Below are positions 28,460 to 36,526 of a stretch of DNA of 64,000 bases, piece by piece. The stretch's first letter is position 1. The number at the start of each line of letters is the position of its first letter. The position numbers and the translations under genes are program-made. The notes below the pieces were generated by a model. It was given only the letters and a program-made list of their open reading frames with translations. It made no database searches and was not told the origin of the DNA. The stretch is taken from NCBI GenBank assembly GCA_050296515.1, contig JBNKRJ010000008.1, positions 1-64,000 on the forward strand, written 5' to 3'. Origin of the DNA: NBLH01 sp050296515 (GTDB taxonomy: Bacteria > Bacteroidota > Bacteroidia > Bacteroidales > NBLH01).

Positions 28460-30547
28460 ATGAAAATGTATAAGATTCTAATCATCCTGATAATGTTAGT
28501 AGTCGACATGTCTGTTTATTCACAAGATGTTAACCGCTTTTTCCCAGAAAGAGAATTGATTACCACAGGCATATATTATTATCCAGAGCATTGGGACGAA
28601 AGTCAATGGGGCCGTGATATTAAGAAAATTGCAGATATGGGGTTCGAGTTCGTACACCTTGCCGAGTTTGCCTGGTTTAAAATGGAACCTACAGAGGGGA
28701 AATATGATTTTACATGGCTGGACAAGGTGGTCGATCTTTGTGTCAAAAATAACCTGAAGGTGGTTTTGTGTACCCCATCTGCCACAACACCAGCATGGAT
28801 GCGGGTAAACTATCCTGAAACATTTAGAATGGATGGGCATTACATTCGTGGCGAAAATGGGACTCGTGGGTTAAATTCTATCACAAATTCAAAATACCGC
28901 ATGTTTGTGGAAAAAATTGTAACAGAGCTTGCCAAACGTTATGGAAAAAATAAAAATGTAACAGGTTGGCAAATTGATAACGAGCCTCCGGCAATTGATG
29001 ACTATAGCCTTTCTTCGCAAGAAGCATTTAGAAAATGGTTGAAGGATAAATACGGCACAACTGATGCATTAAACGCAGCCTGGGGAACAGCATTCTGGAG
29101 CCAGTGGTACAATAGCTTCGATGAGGTTATTATTCCTAACACTAATTTAGTTGGCTGGTGGGGCAACAACCCTCATGGCCTGCTCGATTTTAAACGTTAT
29201 CTGGCTGATAGCCAGGCCGGTTTTCTTGATTTACAAGCGAGTATACTCCGAAAGTATATTTCTAATAATCAATACATTACAACGAATTATACTGCAAAGT
29301 GCATCAGTTCCGATCCACGACGGACAACAAAACTCGATTTTGCTGCCTATACAGCATATCCCAATGGAGGGAGTGCAAATATTGGCTCAAAAGGTTTTCG
29401 TTTAGGAGACAGCAAAGTAATACTTTTTGCTTCAGAGTATTATAAGTCAACAGGAGGCGTTACAGGAGTGATGGAAATACAGCCCGGCCCTGTGAACTGG
29501 GGCAACTATAACCCCCTTCTTTTGCCTGGTACTGTGCGCATGTGGCTATACCACGCTTTTGCCGCAGGGGGCAAATTGGCCTGTTCCTATCGTTTTCGCC
29601 AGATATTGTATAGTTGCGAACAATACCATTCCGGCATTATAAAAACCGATGGGGTGACTCCTTCGCAAGGTGGCGACGAGTACATTGAGTTTATGAAAGA
29701 GATAAAAAAACTCCGCGAACTGTACAAGCCAGGGGCCAAAATGCCCGAAAAGCTGGCCGCCCGGTCAACGGCCATCCTTTGGGACCTTGAAAACTACTGG
29801 AGCCTCGACAGGCAAAAGCAAACCTTCCAGTGGGATGTTTGGGGTTACCCTATCAAGTTCATGGAAATGGCAAAATCCCTGGGGGCGCCTGTGGATGTTA
29901 TCCCGGAAACAGCGGATTTTTCGAAATACAACTTTTTGATAGTACCAGCTTATGAATTGGCCGACAAGGACTTGATAAAAAAATGGCAGGACTATGCAGC
30001 CAACGGGGGAAACTTGATTATTACCTGCCGCACAGCGATAAAAAACCGCTTGGGGCATTTCTGGGAAGCAGAACAAGCCGCACCAATATCAGATCTTATA
30101 GGGGCCCATGTGAAAGCAACCGATATGCTTTCGAATTATGACAAAGGCGAAATATTGATGAACTCTACCCTTTATAATTGGAACAATTGGGCCGATTTGC
30201 TTGATACTGATAAAAATACAGAAGTACTTGCAACATACAATAACCAATTTTACAAAGGTAAAGCCGCTATAGTAAAGCATAAAATTGGCAAAGGATCCGT
30301 CACCTACATTGGTGTAGATACAGACGATTCAAAACTGGAAAAGAATGTGTTGCGCAGTGTATATATTAAAGCCGGGGTAACAACAGAAAATTATCCGGAT
30401 GGTATTTATGTTTATTGGCGGGATGGTTTTAATGTTGCAGTGAATTATTCATCTGATGAATATCAAATAAATTTAGCTGAAAATGCTGAAGTTCTTGTAG
30501 GTGAAAAAGTTTTGAAACCGGCAGGTGTAGTGGTTTGGAGTGAGTGA
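28460..30547 (+). CDS. GH42 beta-galactosidase
   Basis: Secreted family GH42 beta-galactosidase of 695 aa, typical length. Signal peptide ends SVYSQ (residue 22). The TIM barrel begins ITTGIYYYPEHW; acid/base Glu175 lies in WQIDNEPP and the probable nucleophile Glu340 in VMEIQPGPVNW. A trimerisation domain (about 400-610) and a short C-terminal beta domain follow. GH42 enzymes act on galacto-oligosaccharides, often beta-1,3/1,4/1,6-galactans, and rare members are alpha-L-arabinopyranosidases. The gene is preceded by a pseudogene and repeat, so it probably has its own promoter, though none is clear. It is the last gene before the arabinose module. Confidence 0.95.
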   Translation: MKMYKILIILIMLVVDMSVYSQDVNRFFPERELITTGIYYYPEHWDESQWGRDIKKIADMGFEFVHLAEFAWFKMEPTEGKYDFTWLDKVVDLCVKNNLKVVLCTPSATTPAWMRVNYPETFRMDGHYIRGENGTRGLNSITNSKYRMFVEKIVTELAKRYGKNKNVTGWQIDNEPPAIDDYSLSSQEAFRKWLKDKYGTTDALNAAWGTAFWSQWYNSFDEVIIPNTNLVGWWGNNPHGLLDFKRYLADSQAGFLDLQASILRKYISNNQYITTNYTAKCISSDPRRTTKLDFAAYTAYPNGGSANIGSKGFRLGDSKVILFASEYYKSTGGVTGVMEIQPGPVNWGNYNPLLLPGTVRMWLYHAFAAGGKLACSYRFRQILYSCEQYHSGIIKTDGVTPSQGGDEYIEFMKEIKKLRELYKPGAKMPEKLAARSTAILWDLENYWSLDRQKQTFQWDVWGYPIKFMEMAKSLGAPVDVIPETADFSKYNFLIVPAYELADKDLIKKWQDYAANGGNLIITCRTAIKNRLGHFWEAEQAAPISDLIGAHVKATDMLSNYDKGEILMNSTLYNWNNWADLLDTDKNTEVLATYNNQFYKGKAAIVKHKIGKGSVTYIGVDTDDSKLEKNVLRSVYIKAGVTTENYPDGIYVYWRDGFNVAVNYSSDEYQINLAENAEVLVGEKVLKPAGVVVWSE

Positions 30548-30592
30548 ATATTGGCATATCAAAGGTATACGATTTCTCTGACAAATTGGAAT

Positions 30593-30739
30593 TAACGAAG
30601 TGATCTCATGAGCGAAGCGAATAATCGCTCTACAAAAGAATATGTTTAACCTTGCGAAGCAAGCTCATAAACTCCATATAAATAGTTTAAGAAAAGTGAT
30701 TAAATATCAATTACTTAACTAGAGTTTAAACAAGTGAAA
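30593..30739 (+). repeat. Dispersed repeat family 1, 5'-truncated copy
   Basis: Shares the right two-thirds of the family (TAACGAAGTGATCTCATGAG, the CTTGCGAAGCAAG hairpin, ATATCAATTACTTAACT, ending AAACAAGTGAAA). It lacks the CCCTC/GAGGG stem and terminator-like part. No gene starts at its right end; the putative operators of the regulator gene begin 17 bp later. Confidence 0.85.
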
Positions 30740-30755
30740 CAGATGCGCTAAAAAT

Positions 30756-30774
30756 AAGCGTTTCTTATACGTTT
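30756..30774 (+). promoter_or_regulatory. Putative arabinose-regulator operator, site 2
   Basis: AAGCGTTTCTTATACGTTT is an imperfect palindrome (AARCGT-N7-ACGYTT) matching 15 of 19 positions with the site 54 bp downstream. Located 82 bp before the regulator ATG. Inferred binding site. Confidence 0.55.
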
Positions 30775-30809
30775 ATTAATTTTTTGTCGTATATTGCAGT
30801 GCAAAGAAG

Positions 30810-30828
30810 AAGCGTATTTTTTACATTT
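30810..30828 (+). promoter_or_regulatory. Putative arabinose-regulator operator, site 1
   Basis: AAGCGTATTTTTTACATTT, 27 bp before the regulator ATG. Its exact reverse complement occurs upstream of the symporter gene at 32383-32401. A shared 19-mer in front of both a regulator and its presumed target transporter is strong circumstantial evidence for a common operator and autoregulation. Confidence 0.65.
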
Positions 30829-30855
30829 AAAAAAGAGGATGTTTTGTCTTGTAAG

Positions 30856-31548
30856 ATGAATTACGAAGCAGATGGAGTTAAGGAATTAATTGCTATAGAC
30901 TGTATAATATTTGGTTTTGATGATGAGGGATTAAAACTTTTATGTATAAAAAGGATTTTTGAACCTGCAAAAGATCAATGGTCCTTAGTTGGGAGTTTTA
31001 TAAAAAAAGATGAAAGTTTAGATGATGCTGCTAAACGTATTCTTTATAAATTAACAGGTTTGAAAGATGTGTATTTAGAACAACTCTATGCACATGGTGA
31101 TGTTAATAGAGATTCAGGAGCCAGAGTCATATCTATTTCCTATTTTGCATTGATCAATATTCAGGAGCAAAATCATGAATTGGTTAAAGAATATGGGGCC
31201 GAATGGATTTCTGTTTCAAAATTGCCTGAACTTGTTTTTGATCATAACACAATGGTTCAAATGGCACTGAAGAAATTAAGACAGGAGGCAAAAACAAAAC
31301 CTTTAGGGTTTGAGCTACTTCCTGAAAAATTCACATTACCAAGGCTACATCAGTTGTATGAAGCTATTTATCAAAAGAAGATAGACAATAGAAATTTCAG
31401 AAAAAGCATGCTTAGTTTCGATGTTCTTCAGAAGTTAGAAGAAAAGGAAAAAGGATCCTCGAAGAAAGGCGCTCATTTTTATAAGTTTAATGTTGAAAAG
31501 TATAAACAACTAACAGAGAATGGCAATTATTTTAGTGTTATTATTTAA
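30856..31548 (+). CDS. araR: Nudix-domain transcriptional regulator (AraR-like)
   Basis: 230-aa cytoplasmic regulator with an N-terminal Nudix-fold domain (about 1-140) and a C-terminal winged-helix domain (about 150-230: PLGFELLPEKFTLPRLHQLY, NFRKSMLSFDVLQ, KKGAHFYKFN). The catalytic Nudix box is degenerate, as in NrtR/AraR-type regulators that sense a ligand rather than hydrolyse nucleotides. I use ATG 30856; the upstream TTG frame from 30784 would run through the putative operator. Bacteroidota AraR proteins of this architecture control L-arabinose genes, and the downstream order symporter-araA-araD-araB supports that role here. The effector (L-arabinose) is inferred from characterised relatives. 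Confidence 0.85.
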   Translation: MNYEADGVKELIAIDCIIFGFDDEGLKLLCIKRIFEPAKDQWSLVGSFIKKDESLDDAAKRILYKLTGLKDVYLEQLYAHGDVNRDSGARVISISYFALINIQEQNHELVKEYGAEWISVSKLPELVFDHNTMVQMALKKLRQEAKTKPLGFELLPEKFTLPRLHQLYEAIYQKKIDNRNFRKSMLSFDVLQKLEEKEKGSSKKGAHFYKFNVEKYKQLTENGNYFSVII

Positions 31549-31882
31549 ATTTTGCTAAATTATTTTTATAATTTATTGATTTGTGAAATCAATTTGTCGG
31601 AAAGATATAACTTTTTATGAATGGAGTTAACACATCAACAAACCTTTTGAATCAATGATATCAGTGAAATAGAATAAAACCATTCATTCAAAAGTTGTTT
31701 AGATAACTACCTGTTTTCTATTAAGTTTTAGTAGACAAGTTACTATTGAGAGAAATAACATAGGATTACATTTATAATCTAAAAAGTATAAAATAATTTT
31801 ATTAACTTAAAAGTGATTATTTGATATGAATTGTGGTGGTTTTAGCCTCCTCATGCTTCTAAAGCGATAAATTATTTGTAAA
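31549..31882. other. AT-rich intergenic region after the regulator gene
   Basis: No gene seen. ATTGATTT-GTG-AAATCAAT (31575-31593) is a perfect 8-bp hairpin 27 bp after the regulator stop and may help end its transcript, although no T-run follows. The remainder is AT-rich without recognised motifs. Confidence 0.35.
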
Positions 31883-31977
31883 ATGAAACATCCATGATTA
31901 ATTTTAATCACACACGAGCATGATTATTAGCAGAAACTGTCTGACAGCATGTGAGTTGAGTTTAGTGGATGTTCCAT
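31883..31977 (+). promoter_or_regulatory. Candidate structured RNA element, copy 1
   Basis: A ~95-nt element with pairing ends (ATGAAACATCCA with TGGATGTTCCAT, one mismatch) and an internal hairpin GATTAA-TT-TTAATC (31896-31909), then a conserved ACGnGCATGAnTAT block. A second copy at 39747 has the same ends and block, while its hairpin reads GATAAT-TA-ATTATC, i.e. two base pairs changed in a compensatory way. Found upstream of the symporter, but separated from it by a dispersed repeat. Could be a cis-regulatory RNA or a small mobile hairpin element. Confidence 0.5.
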
Positions 31978-32008
31978 CTGACAAATTGAAGCAATAAAAA
32001 ATAAACAG

Positions 32009-32258
32009 ATGAAACTCTCATTCCGCGTGCCGCTGAAGCTTTAGCGGAGGCGCAGGGGGGATTAGCTTACGCTGAACCCTTCGGGGGGGGGGGGTATAAA
32101 GAAAATTAACTAAACGAAGTGTTCTCATGAGCAAAGCGAATAATCGCTCTACAAAAGAATATGTTTAATCTTGCGAAGCAAGCTCATGAACTCCATATAA
32201 ATAGCTTAAGAAAAGTGAATAAATATCAATTACTTAACTAAAATTTAAACAAGTGAAA
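32009..32258 (+). repeat. Dispersed repeat family 1, long copy with poly-G
   Basis: Begins ATGAAACTCTCATTCCGCG, contains the near-palindrome CCGCTGAAGCTTTAGCGG that extends the outer stem, then CCCTTC followed by 12 consecutive G (32083-32094) where other copies have GGGG plus T-run. Ends AAATTTAAACAAGTGAAA. It lies directly after the 3' flank of the structured element, at the position where copy 2 of that element has its gene start. Confidence 0.88.
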
Positions 32259-32382
32259 AACTGGAGCCCATGAATAGACAAGGTTAGAACTCGTGTCGGT
32301 TAAAACAAAGCAATTACTGTGACACAGGAAAGTAATTAGCTTTCTCGTTGTATAAAGCTAACTAGTAAGTACATGTATTTTT

Positions 32383-32401
32383 AAATGTAAAAAATACGCT
32401 T
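32383..32401 (-). promoter_or_regulatory. Putative arabinose-regulator operator before the symporter
   Basis: AAATGTAAAAAATACGCTT on the + strand, the exact reverse complement of the site at 30810-30828. Lies 47 bp before the symporter ATG, in the region expected for a promoter or operator of the arabinose operon. Confidence 0.65.
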
Positions 32402-32448
32402 AATCTACTGATAAACTAATATCAAAAACATTATTTAGACTTAGGAAT

Positions 32449-34167
32449 ATGGAAATTTTAGATTGGGTAATAATTGTGGCATTCTCACTTGTTTTAGTGG
32501 GAATAATAATTTGGGTATTCAAACAAAAACAGGATACCTCCGGAGACTACTTTTTAGCAGGCAGAGATGCAACCTGGCTGGCAATTGGGGCCTCAATTTT
32601 TGCATCCAACATTGGTTCAGAACACTTAATTGGCCTGGCAGGGGCTGGTGCCTCCAGCGGAATGGCAATGGCACATTGGGAAATACAGGGATGGATGATA
32701 TTGATTTTGGGATGGGTCTTTGTACCTTTTTACACCCGGAGTATGGTTTATACCATGCCCGAATTTATGGAAAAAAGATACAACAAAGAGTCCAGATCAA
32801 TACTATCTATTATATCGTTGATTAGTTATGTTTTAACAAAGGTTGCTGTAACAGTTTATGCCGGAGGACTGGTTTTTAAAGAAGTTTTTGGTATAGAAAG
32901 TATGTGGGGCATTGATTTCTTTTGGATTTCAGCCATAGGACTTGTTCTGCTTACAGCAATTTATACTATAGTTGGTGGAATGAAATCCGTGCTTTATACT
33001 TCTGTTCTTCAAACCCCAATTCTCTTATTAGGTTCTTTAATAATAGTTGTTCTTGGATTAAGAGCTTTAGGAGGATGGGATGAATTAATGTCCATTACAG
33101 GAGTAGTTAAAGTCAACGAATATGGAGATACAATGCTCAACTTAATTAGAAGCAACCAGGATGAAGATTTTCCATGGCTGGGAGTGCTTATAGGTTCAGC
33201 CGTAATTGGATTTTGGTATTGGTGTACAGATCAATACATTGTACAAAGAGTTCTATCAGGTAAAAATGAAAGAGAAGCAAGAAGAGGTGCCATCTTTGGA
33301 GCCTATTTAAAATTAACCCCTGTGTTCCTATTTATGATCCCGGGTATGATAGCATTTGCATTGGCTCAAAAAGGAGTAGTTATCAATGGTGAGGTATTTT
33401 CATTGTCAAGTGCTGATGCAGCATTCCCTACTCTGGTTGCAAAATTACTTCCAGCAGGGGTAAAAGGACTGGTGGTTTGTGGTATTTTGGCTGCATTAAT
33501 GAGTTCATTAGCATCTCTGTTTAATTCTTCGTCTATGTTGTTTACTATTGATTTTTATAAACGGTACCGACCAGATGCAACCGAAAAAAGGTTGTTGTAT
33601 ATTGGACGTGTCGCAACAGTTGTAGTTGTTGTTCTTGGTATTTTATGGATTCCAATAATGAGGAGTATTGGTAACGTTTTATATAAATACTTGCAGGATG
33701 TACAATCCATTTTATCACCGGGAATTGCAGCAGCATTTCTACTTGGAGTGCTCTCTACCAGACCAACACCTAAAGGTGGAATGTGGGGAATGATTTCCGG
33801 GTTTATTATTGGAATTGTCCGTCTTGGGGCCAGGGTTTATTATTCCACGGTTGCTGGTGATGCTGGCTATGAAAATGTGAAACTGTGGGCAGCAGATCAT
33901 GGGGTGAACAATTACTTTTATCAACTTTTTTACGAAGTAAACTGGCTGTTTTTTAGTGGAGGAATGTTGGTTTTAAGTATTTTGGTAATAATGATAGTAA
34001 GTAAATTTACGAAACCCGCACCAGCAGCTCAAATTGTAGGTTTAACGTTTAGTTCGGCAACAAGGGAGCAAAGACTGGCGACAAGACAAAGCTGGACCAA
34101 ATGGGATTTGTTTAATACACTTATAATTATCGGGTTAACAATAGCTTTCTACATTTTCTTCTGGTAA
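32449..34167 (+). CDS. araT: Sodium/solute symporter (SSS family), probable L-arabinose transporter
   Basis: Inner-membrane protein of 572 aa with about 14 hydrophobic segments and the SSS-family features of SglT-like sugar symporters: DYFLAGRDATWLAIGASIFASNIGSEHLIGLAG near residues 33-66 and FWYWCTDQYIVQRVLSGKN near 260. It uses a sodium gradient to import sugar. First gene of a probable araT-araA-araD-araB-GH51 operon (54, 6, 103 and 60 bp spacings) and preceded by the putative arabinose operator, so arabinose is the likely substrate; galactose or another pentose cannot be excluded. Confidence 0.9.
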   Translation: MEILDWVIIVAFSLVLVGIIIWVFKQKQDTSGDYFLAGRDATWLAIGASIFASNIGSEHLIGLAGAGASSGMAMAHWEIQGWMILILGWVFVPFYTRSMVYTMPEFMEKRYNKESRSILSIISLISYVLTKVAVTVYAGGLVFKEVFGIESMWGIDFFWISAIGLVLLTAIYTIVGGMKSVLYTSVLQTPILLLGSLIIVVLGLRALGGWDELMSITGVVKVNEYGDTMLNLIRSNQDEDFPWLGVLIGSAVIGFWYWCTDQYIVQRVLSGKNEREARRGAIFGAYLKLTPVFLFMIPGMIAFALAQKGVVINGEVFSLSSADAAFPTLVAKLLPAGVKGLVVCGILAALMSSLASLFNSSSMLFTIDFYKRYRPDATEKRLLYIGRVATVVVVVLGILWIPIMRSIGNVLYKYLQDVQSILSPGIAAAFLLGVLSTRPTPKGGMWGMISGFIIGIVRLGARVYYSTVAGDAGYENVKLWAADHGVNNYFYQLFYEVNWLFFSGGMLVLSILVIMIVSKFTKPAPAAQIVGLTFSSATREQRLATRQSWTKWDLFNTLIIIGLTIAFYIFFW

Positions 34168-34221
34168 GTCGATAGTCAATAATTAAAAAATAGGATTTAC
34201 TAATAATAAATAAGCTTAAAA

Positions 34222-35733
34222 ATGAACAATTCAGAAAAATATCAGATATGGTTTATTACAGGAAGCCAGCATTTATATGGTCCTGACACTTTAAAAATGG
34301 TTGATGAAGATTCTTCTACAATTGTTGAAGGATTAAATGCAAGTAGCAAATTACCTGTTAAGTTAGTTTTTAAACCGGTTGTTAAAACCCCGGAGGAGAT
34401 ATTGAACATTTGTGTTGAGGCAAATTCCGACAAAAACTGTATCGGGATTATCACTTGGATGCATACCTTTTCGCCTGCTAAAATGTGGATTGCTGGGTTG
34501 AAAGTACTCAATAAACCTTATATGCATCTACATACCCAGTTTAACAGAGATCTTCCGTGGGATAAGATTGACATGGACTACATGAATGCTCACCAAAGTG
34601 CCCACGGAGGGAGAGAGTTTGGGTTTATTAATTCACGAATGCGAAAAAATAGAAAAGTCGTAGTTGGTCACTGGAAAGATGAAAATGTTCAAAACCAGGT
34701 AGCACTTTGGTGCAGAACGGCAATAGGATGGGCAGATTCACAAGGTCTCAAAGTTGCACGTTTTGGTGATAATATGCGCAATGTTGCCGTTACTGAAGGC
34801 GATAAAGTTGAAGCACAAATCAAATTCGGATGGGAAATACATGCTTATGGCATAGGTGATTTAGTAGCGTATGTTGATAAAGTTCTTGATGAGGAAGTAG
34901 ATACTCTTTACAAAGAATATGAGGCTCTTTACCAGGTTGCTGAAAACTGTAAACCTGGAGGAGAATACTATGAAAATGTCAGGGTTCAGGCACGTTATGA
35001 GATTGCTATGAAACGTTTTATGGAAGATGGTAATTTTAAGGCAATTACTACCAACTTTGAAAACTTAACTGGGTTGTCACAATTGCCAGGACTGGCCTCA
35101 CAGCGTTTGATGGCGGCTGGTTATGGTTTTGGCGCCGAAGGTGATTGGAAACAAGCAGCTTTACTTCGTATCATAAAAACGATGTCTGCGGGAATGAAAG
35201 GGGGGAGTACTTTTATGGAGGATTATACTTACCATCTTGATCCTGCTAATGAAGGAGTTTTAGGCGCACATATGCTGGAAATTTGTCCGTCCATTGCAGC
35301 CGCGAAACCCCGTTTAGAAGTCCATCCACTAGGAATTGGAGGAAAAGACGCTCCGGCACGGTTAATTTTTGAAAGTGCCCCCGGTGACGCAATGAATGTT
35401 ACCCTAATTGACATGGGAAACCGGTTTAGGCTAATTGTAAATACCCTGGATGTAATTGAACCTTTGGCAGCATTGCCTAAGTTACCAGTAGCTTCTGCAT
35501 TTTGGAAAACACATCCTAATTTGGCTGACGGTGCTGCTGCCTGGATTTATGCAGGAGGAACCCACCATTCAGCATTTACTTTGGCATTAACCCCTGAATA
35601 CATTGAAAATTTTGCTGAACTGGCAGATGTTGAATTTGTTATTATTGATAAAAACACGAATGTTTCTAGCTTTAAGAAAGAACTTAGGTGGAACGACATC
35701 TATTACATGCTTTCAAACGGATTAAAATCATAA
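34222..35733 (+). CDS. araA: L-arabinose isomerase
   Basis: Cytoplasmic manganese-dependent enzyme converting L-arabinose to L-ribulose. 503 aa, the usual ~500 aa. Family signatures: FITGSQHLYG at the N terminus, ITWMHTFSPAKMWI, HLHTQFNRDLPWDKIDMDYM, NAHQSAHGGREFGFI, GFGAEGDWKQAALLR (contains an active-site Glu), and FMEDYTYHL (a second catalytic Glu). Followed by araD after only 6 bp. The frame is intact. Confidence 0.98.
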   Translation: MNNSEKYQIWFITGSQHLYGPDTLKMVDEDSSTIVEGLNASSKLPVKLVFKPVVKTPEEILNICVEANSDKNCIGIITWMHTFSPAKMWIAGLKVLNKPYMHLHTQFNRDLPWDKIDMDYMNAHQSAHGGREFGFINSRMRKNRKVVVGHWKDENVQNQVALWCRTAIGWADSQGLKVARFGDNMRNVAVTEGDKVEAQIKFGWEIHAYGIGDLVAYVDKVLDEEVDTLYKEYEALYQVAENCKPGGEYYENVRVQARYEIAMKRFMEDGNFKAITTNFENLTGLSQLPGLASQRLMAAGYGFGAEGDWKQAALLRIIKTMSAGMKGGSTFMEDYTYHLDPANEGVLGAHMLEICPSIAAAKPRLEVHPLGIGGKDAPARLIFESAPGDAMNVTLIDMGNRFRLIVNTLDVIEPLAALPKLPVASAFWKTHPNLADGAAAWIYAGGTHHSAFTLALTPEYIENFAELADVEFVIIDKNTNVSSFKKELRWNDIYYMLSNGLKS

Positions 35734-35739
35734 CAAAAA

Positions 35740-36423
35740 ATGCTTGAGCAACTAAAAGAAGAAGTATTAGAAGCAAATCTTAGCCTTGTAAAACACAATT
35801 TAGTGATTTTTACCTGGGGAAATGTAAGTGGTATAGAAAGGAGGCAGGGTCTGGTGGTGATAAAGCCCAGCGGCCTTGCATACACTGATATGAAGGCTGA
35901 TGATATGGTAGTTCTTGATTTGAATGGAAATGTTGTTGAAGGTAACCTAAAACCTTCCTCTGATACCCCAACCCACCTGGTTTTATACAACAAGTTTAAA
36001 GATATAGGGGGCATTGTTCATACCCATAGTGAATGGGCCACCAGTTGGGCCCAGGCCGGGAGGTCGATCCCGGCTTATGGGACTACTCATGCTGATTATT
36101 TTTATGGAGAGATACCTTGCACCAGAAAGCTTACGGAAGAAGAAGTAAATTCTGCTTACGAAGAAAATACCGGGCATGTAATTGTTGAAACCTTTAAAAA
36201 TAAGGACTATAATGCTGTTCCCGGAGTTATTTTAGATGGTCATGCACCTTTTACCTGGGGTAAAAACCCGGCGGAAGCAGTTCATAATTCTGTAGTTTTG
36301 GAAGAAGTTGCAAAAATGGCCTTTAGAAACGAGATGCTGGGCAATAAAAATCCTCTTGAAGATTATTTGTTGAATAAGCATTACTATCGTAAACACGGGA
36401 AAAATGCCTACTATGGACAATGA
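35740..36423 (+). CDS. araD: L-ribulose-5-phosphate 4-epimerase
   Basis: Cytoplasmic class II aldolase-fold, zinc-dependent enzyme converting L-ribulose 5-phosphate to D-xylulose 5-phosphate, the entry to the pentose phosphate pathway. 227 aa against about 231 for the E. coli enzyme. Motifs: TWGNVSG, IKPSGLAY, SSDTPTHLVLY, VHTHSEWATSWAQAG (zinc His pair), GTTHADYFYGEIPCTR, LDGHAPFTWGKNPAEAV. The start ATG lies 6 bp after araA. Confidence 0.98.
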   Translation: MLEQLKEEVLEANLSLVKHNLVIFTWGNVSGIERRQGLVVIKPSGLAYTDMKADDMVVLDLNGNVVEGNLKPSSDTPTHLVLYNKFKDIGGIVHTHSEWATSWAQAGRSIPAYGTTHADYFYGEIPCTRKLTEEEVNSAYEENTGHVIVETFKNKDYNAVPGVILDGHAPFTWGKNPAEAVHNSVVLEEVAKMAFRNEMLGNKNPLEDYLLNKHYYRKHGKNAYYGQ

Positions 36424-36526
36424 ATTAAATTACAATAGGCTGAATATTAGATGATTATGTTTAATCTTTTTTGAATGATAGTTACTGGAAATTGAAGGCT
36501 GAGAATACTGAAAAAAACAAAAAACT

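Noticed and set aside
1..30547. SusC/SusD transporter pair expected in a polysaccharide utilisation locus
   Set aside because: No TonB-dependent receptor or SusD-like lipoprotein is found in the window; if present it must lie upstream of base 1.
31883..32258. CRISPR array or direct-repeat system near the arabinose locus
   Set aside because: The repeats are dispersed intergenic elements without regularly spaced units or spacers, and no cas genes are present.
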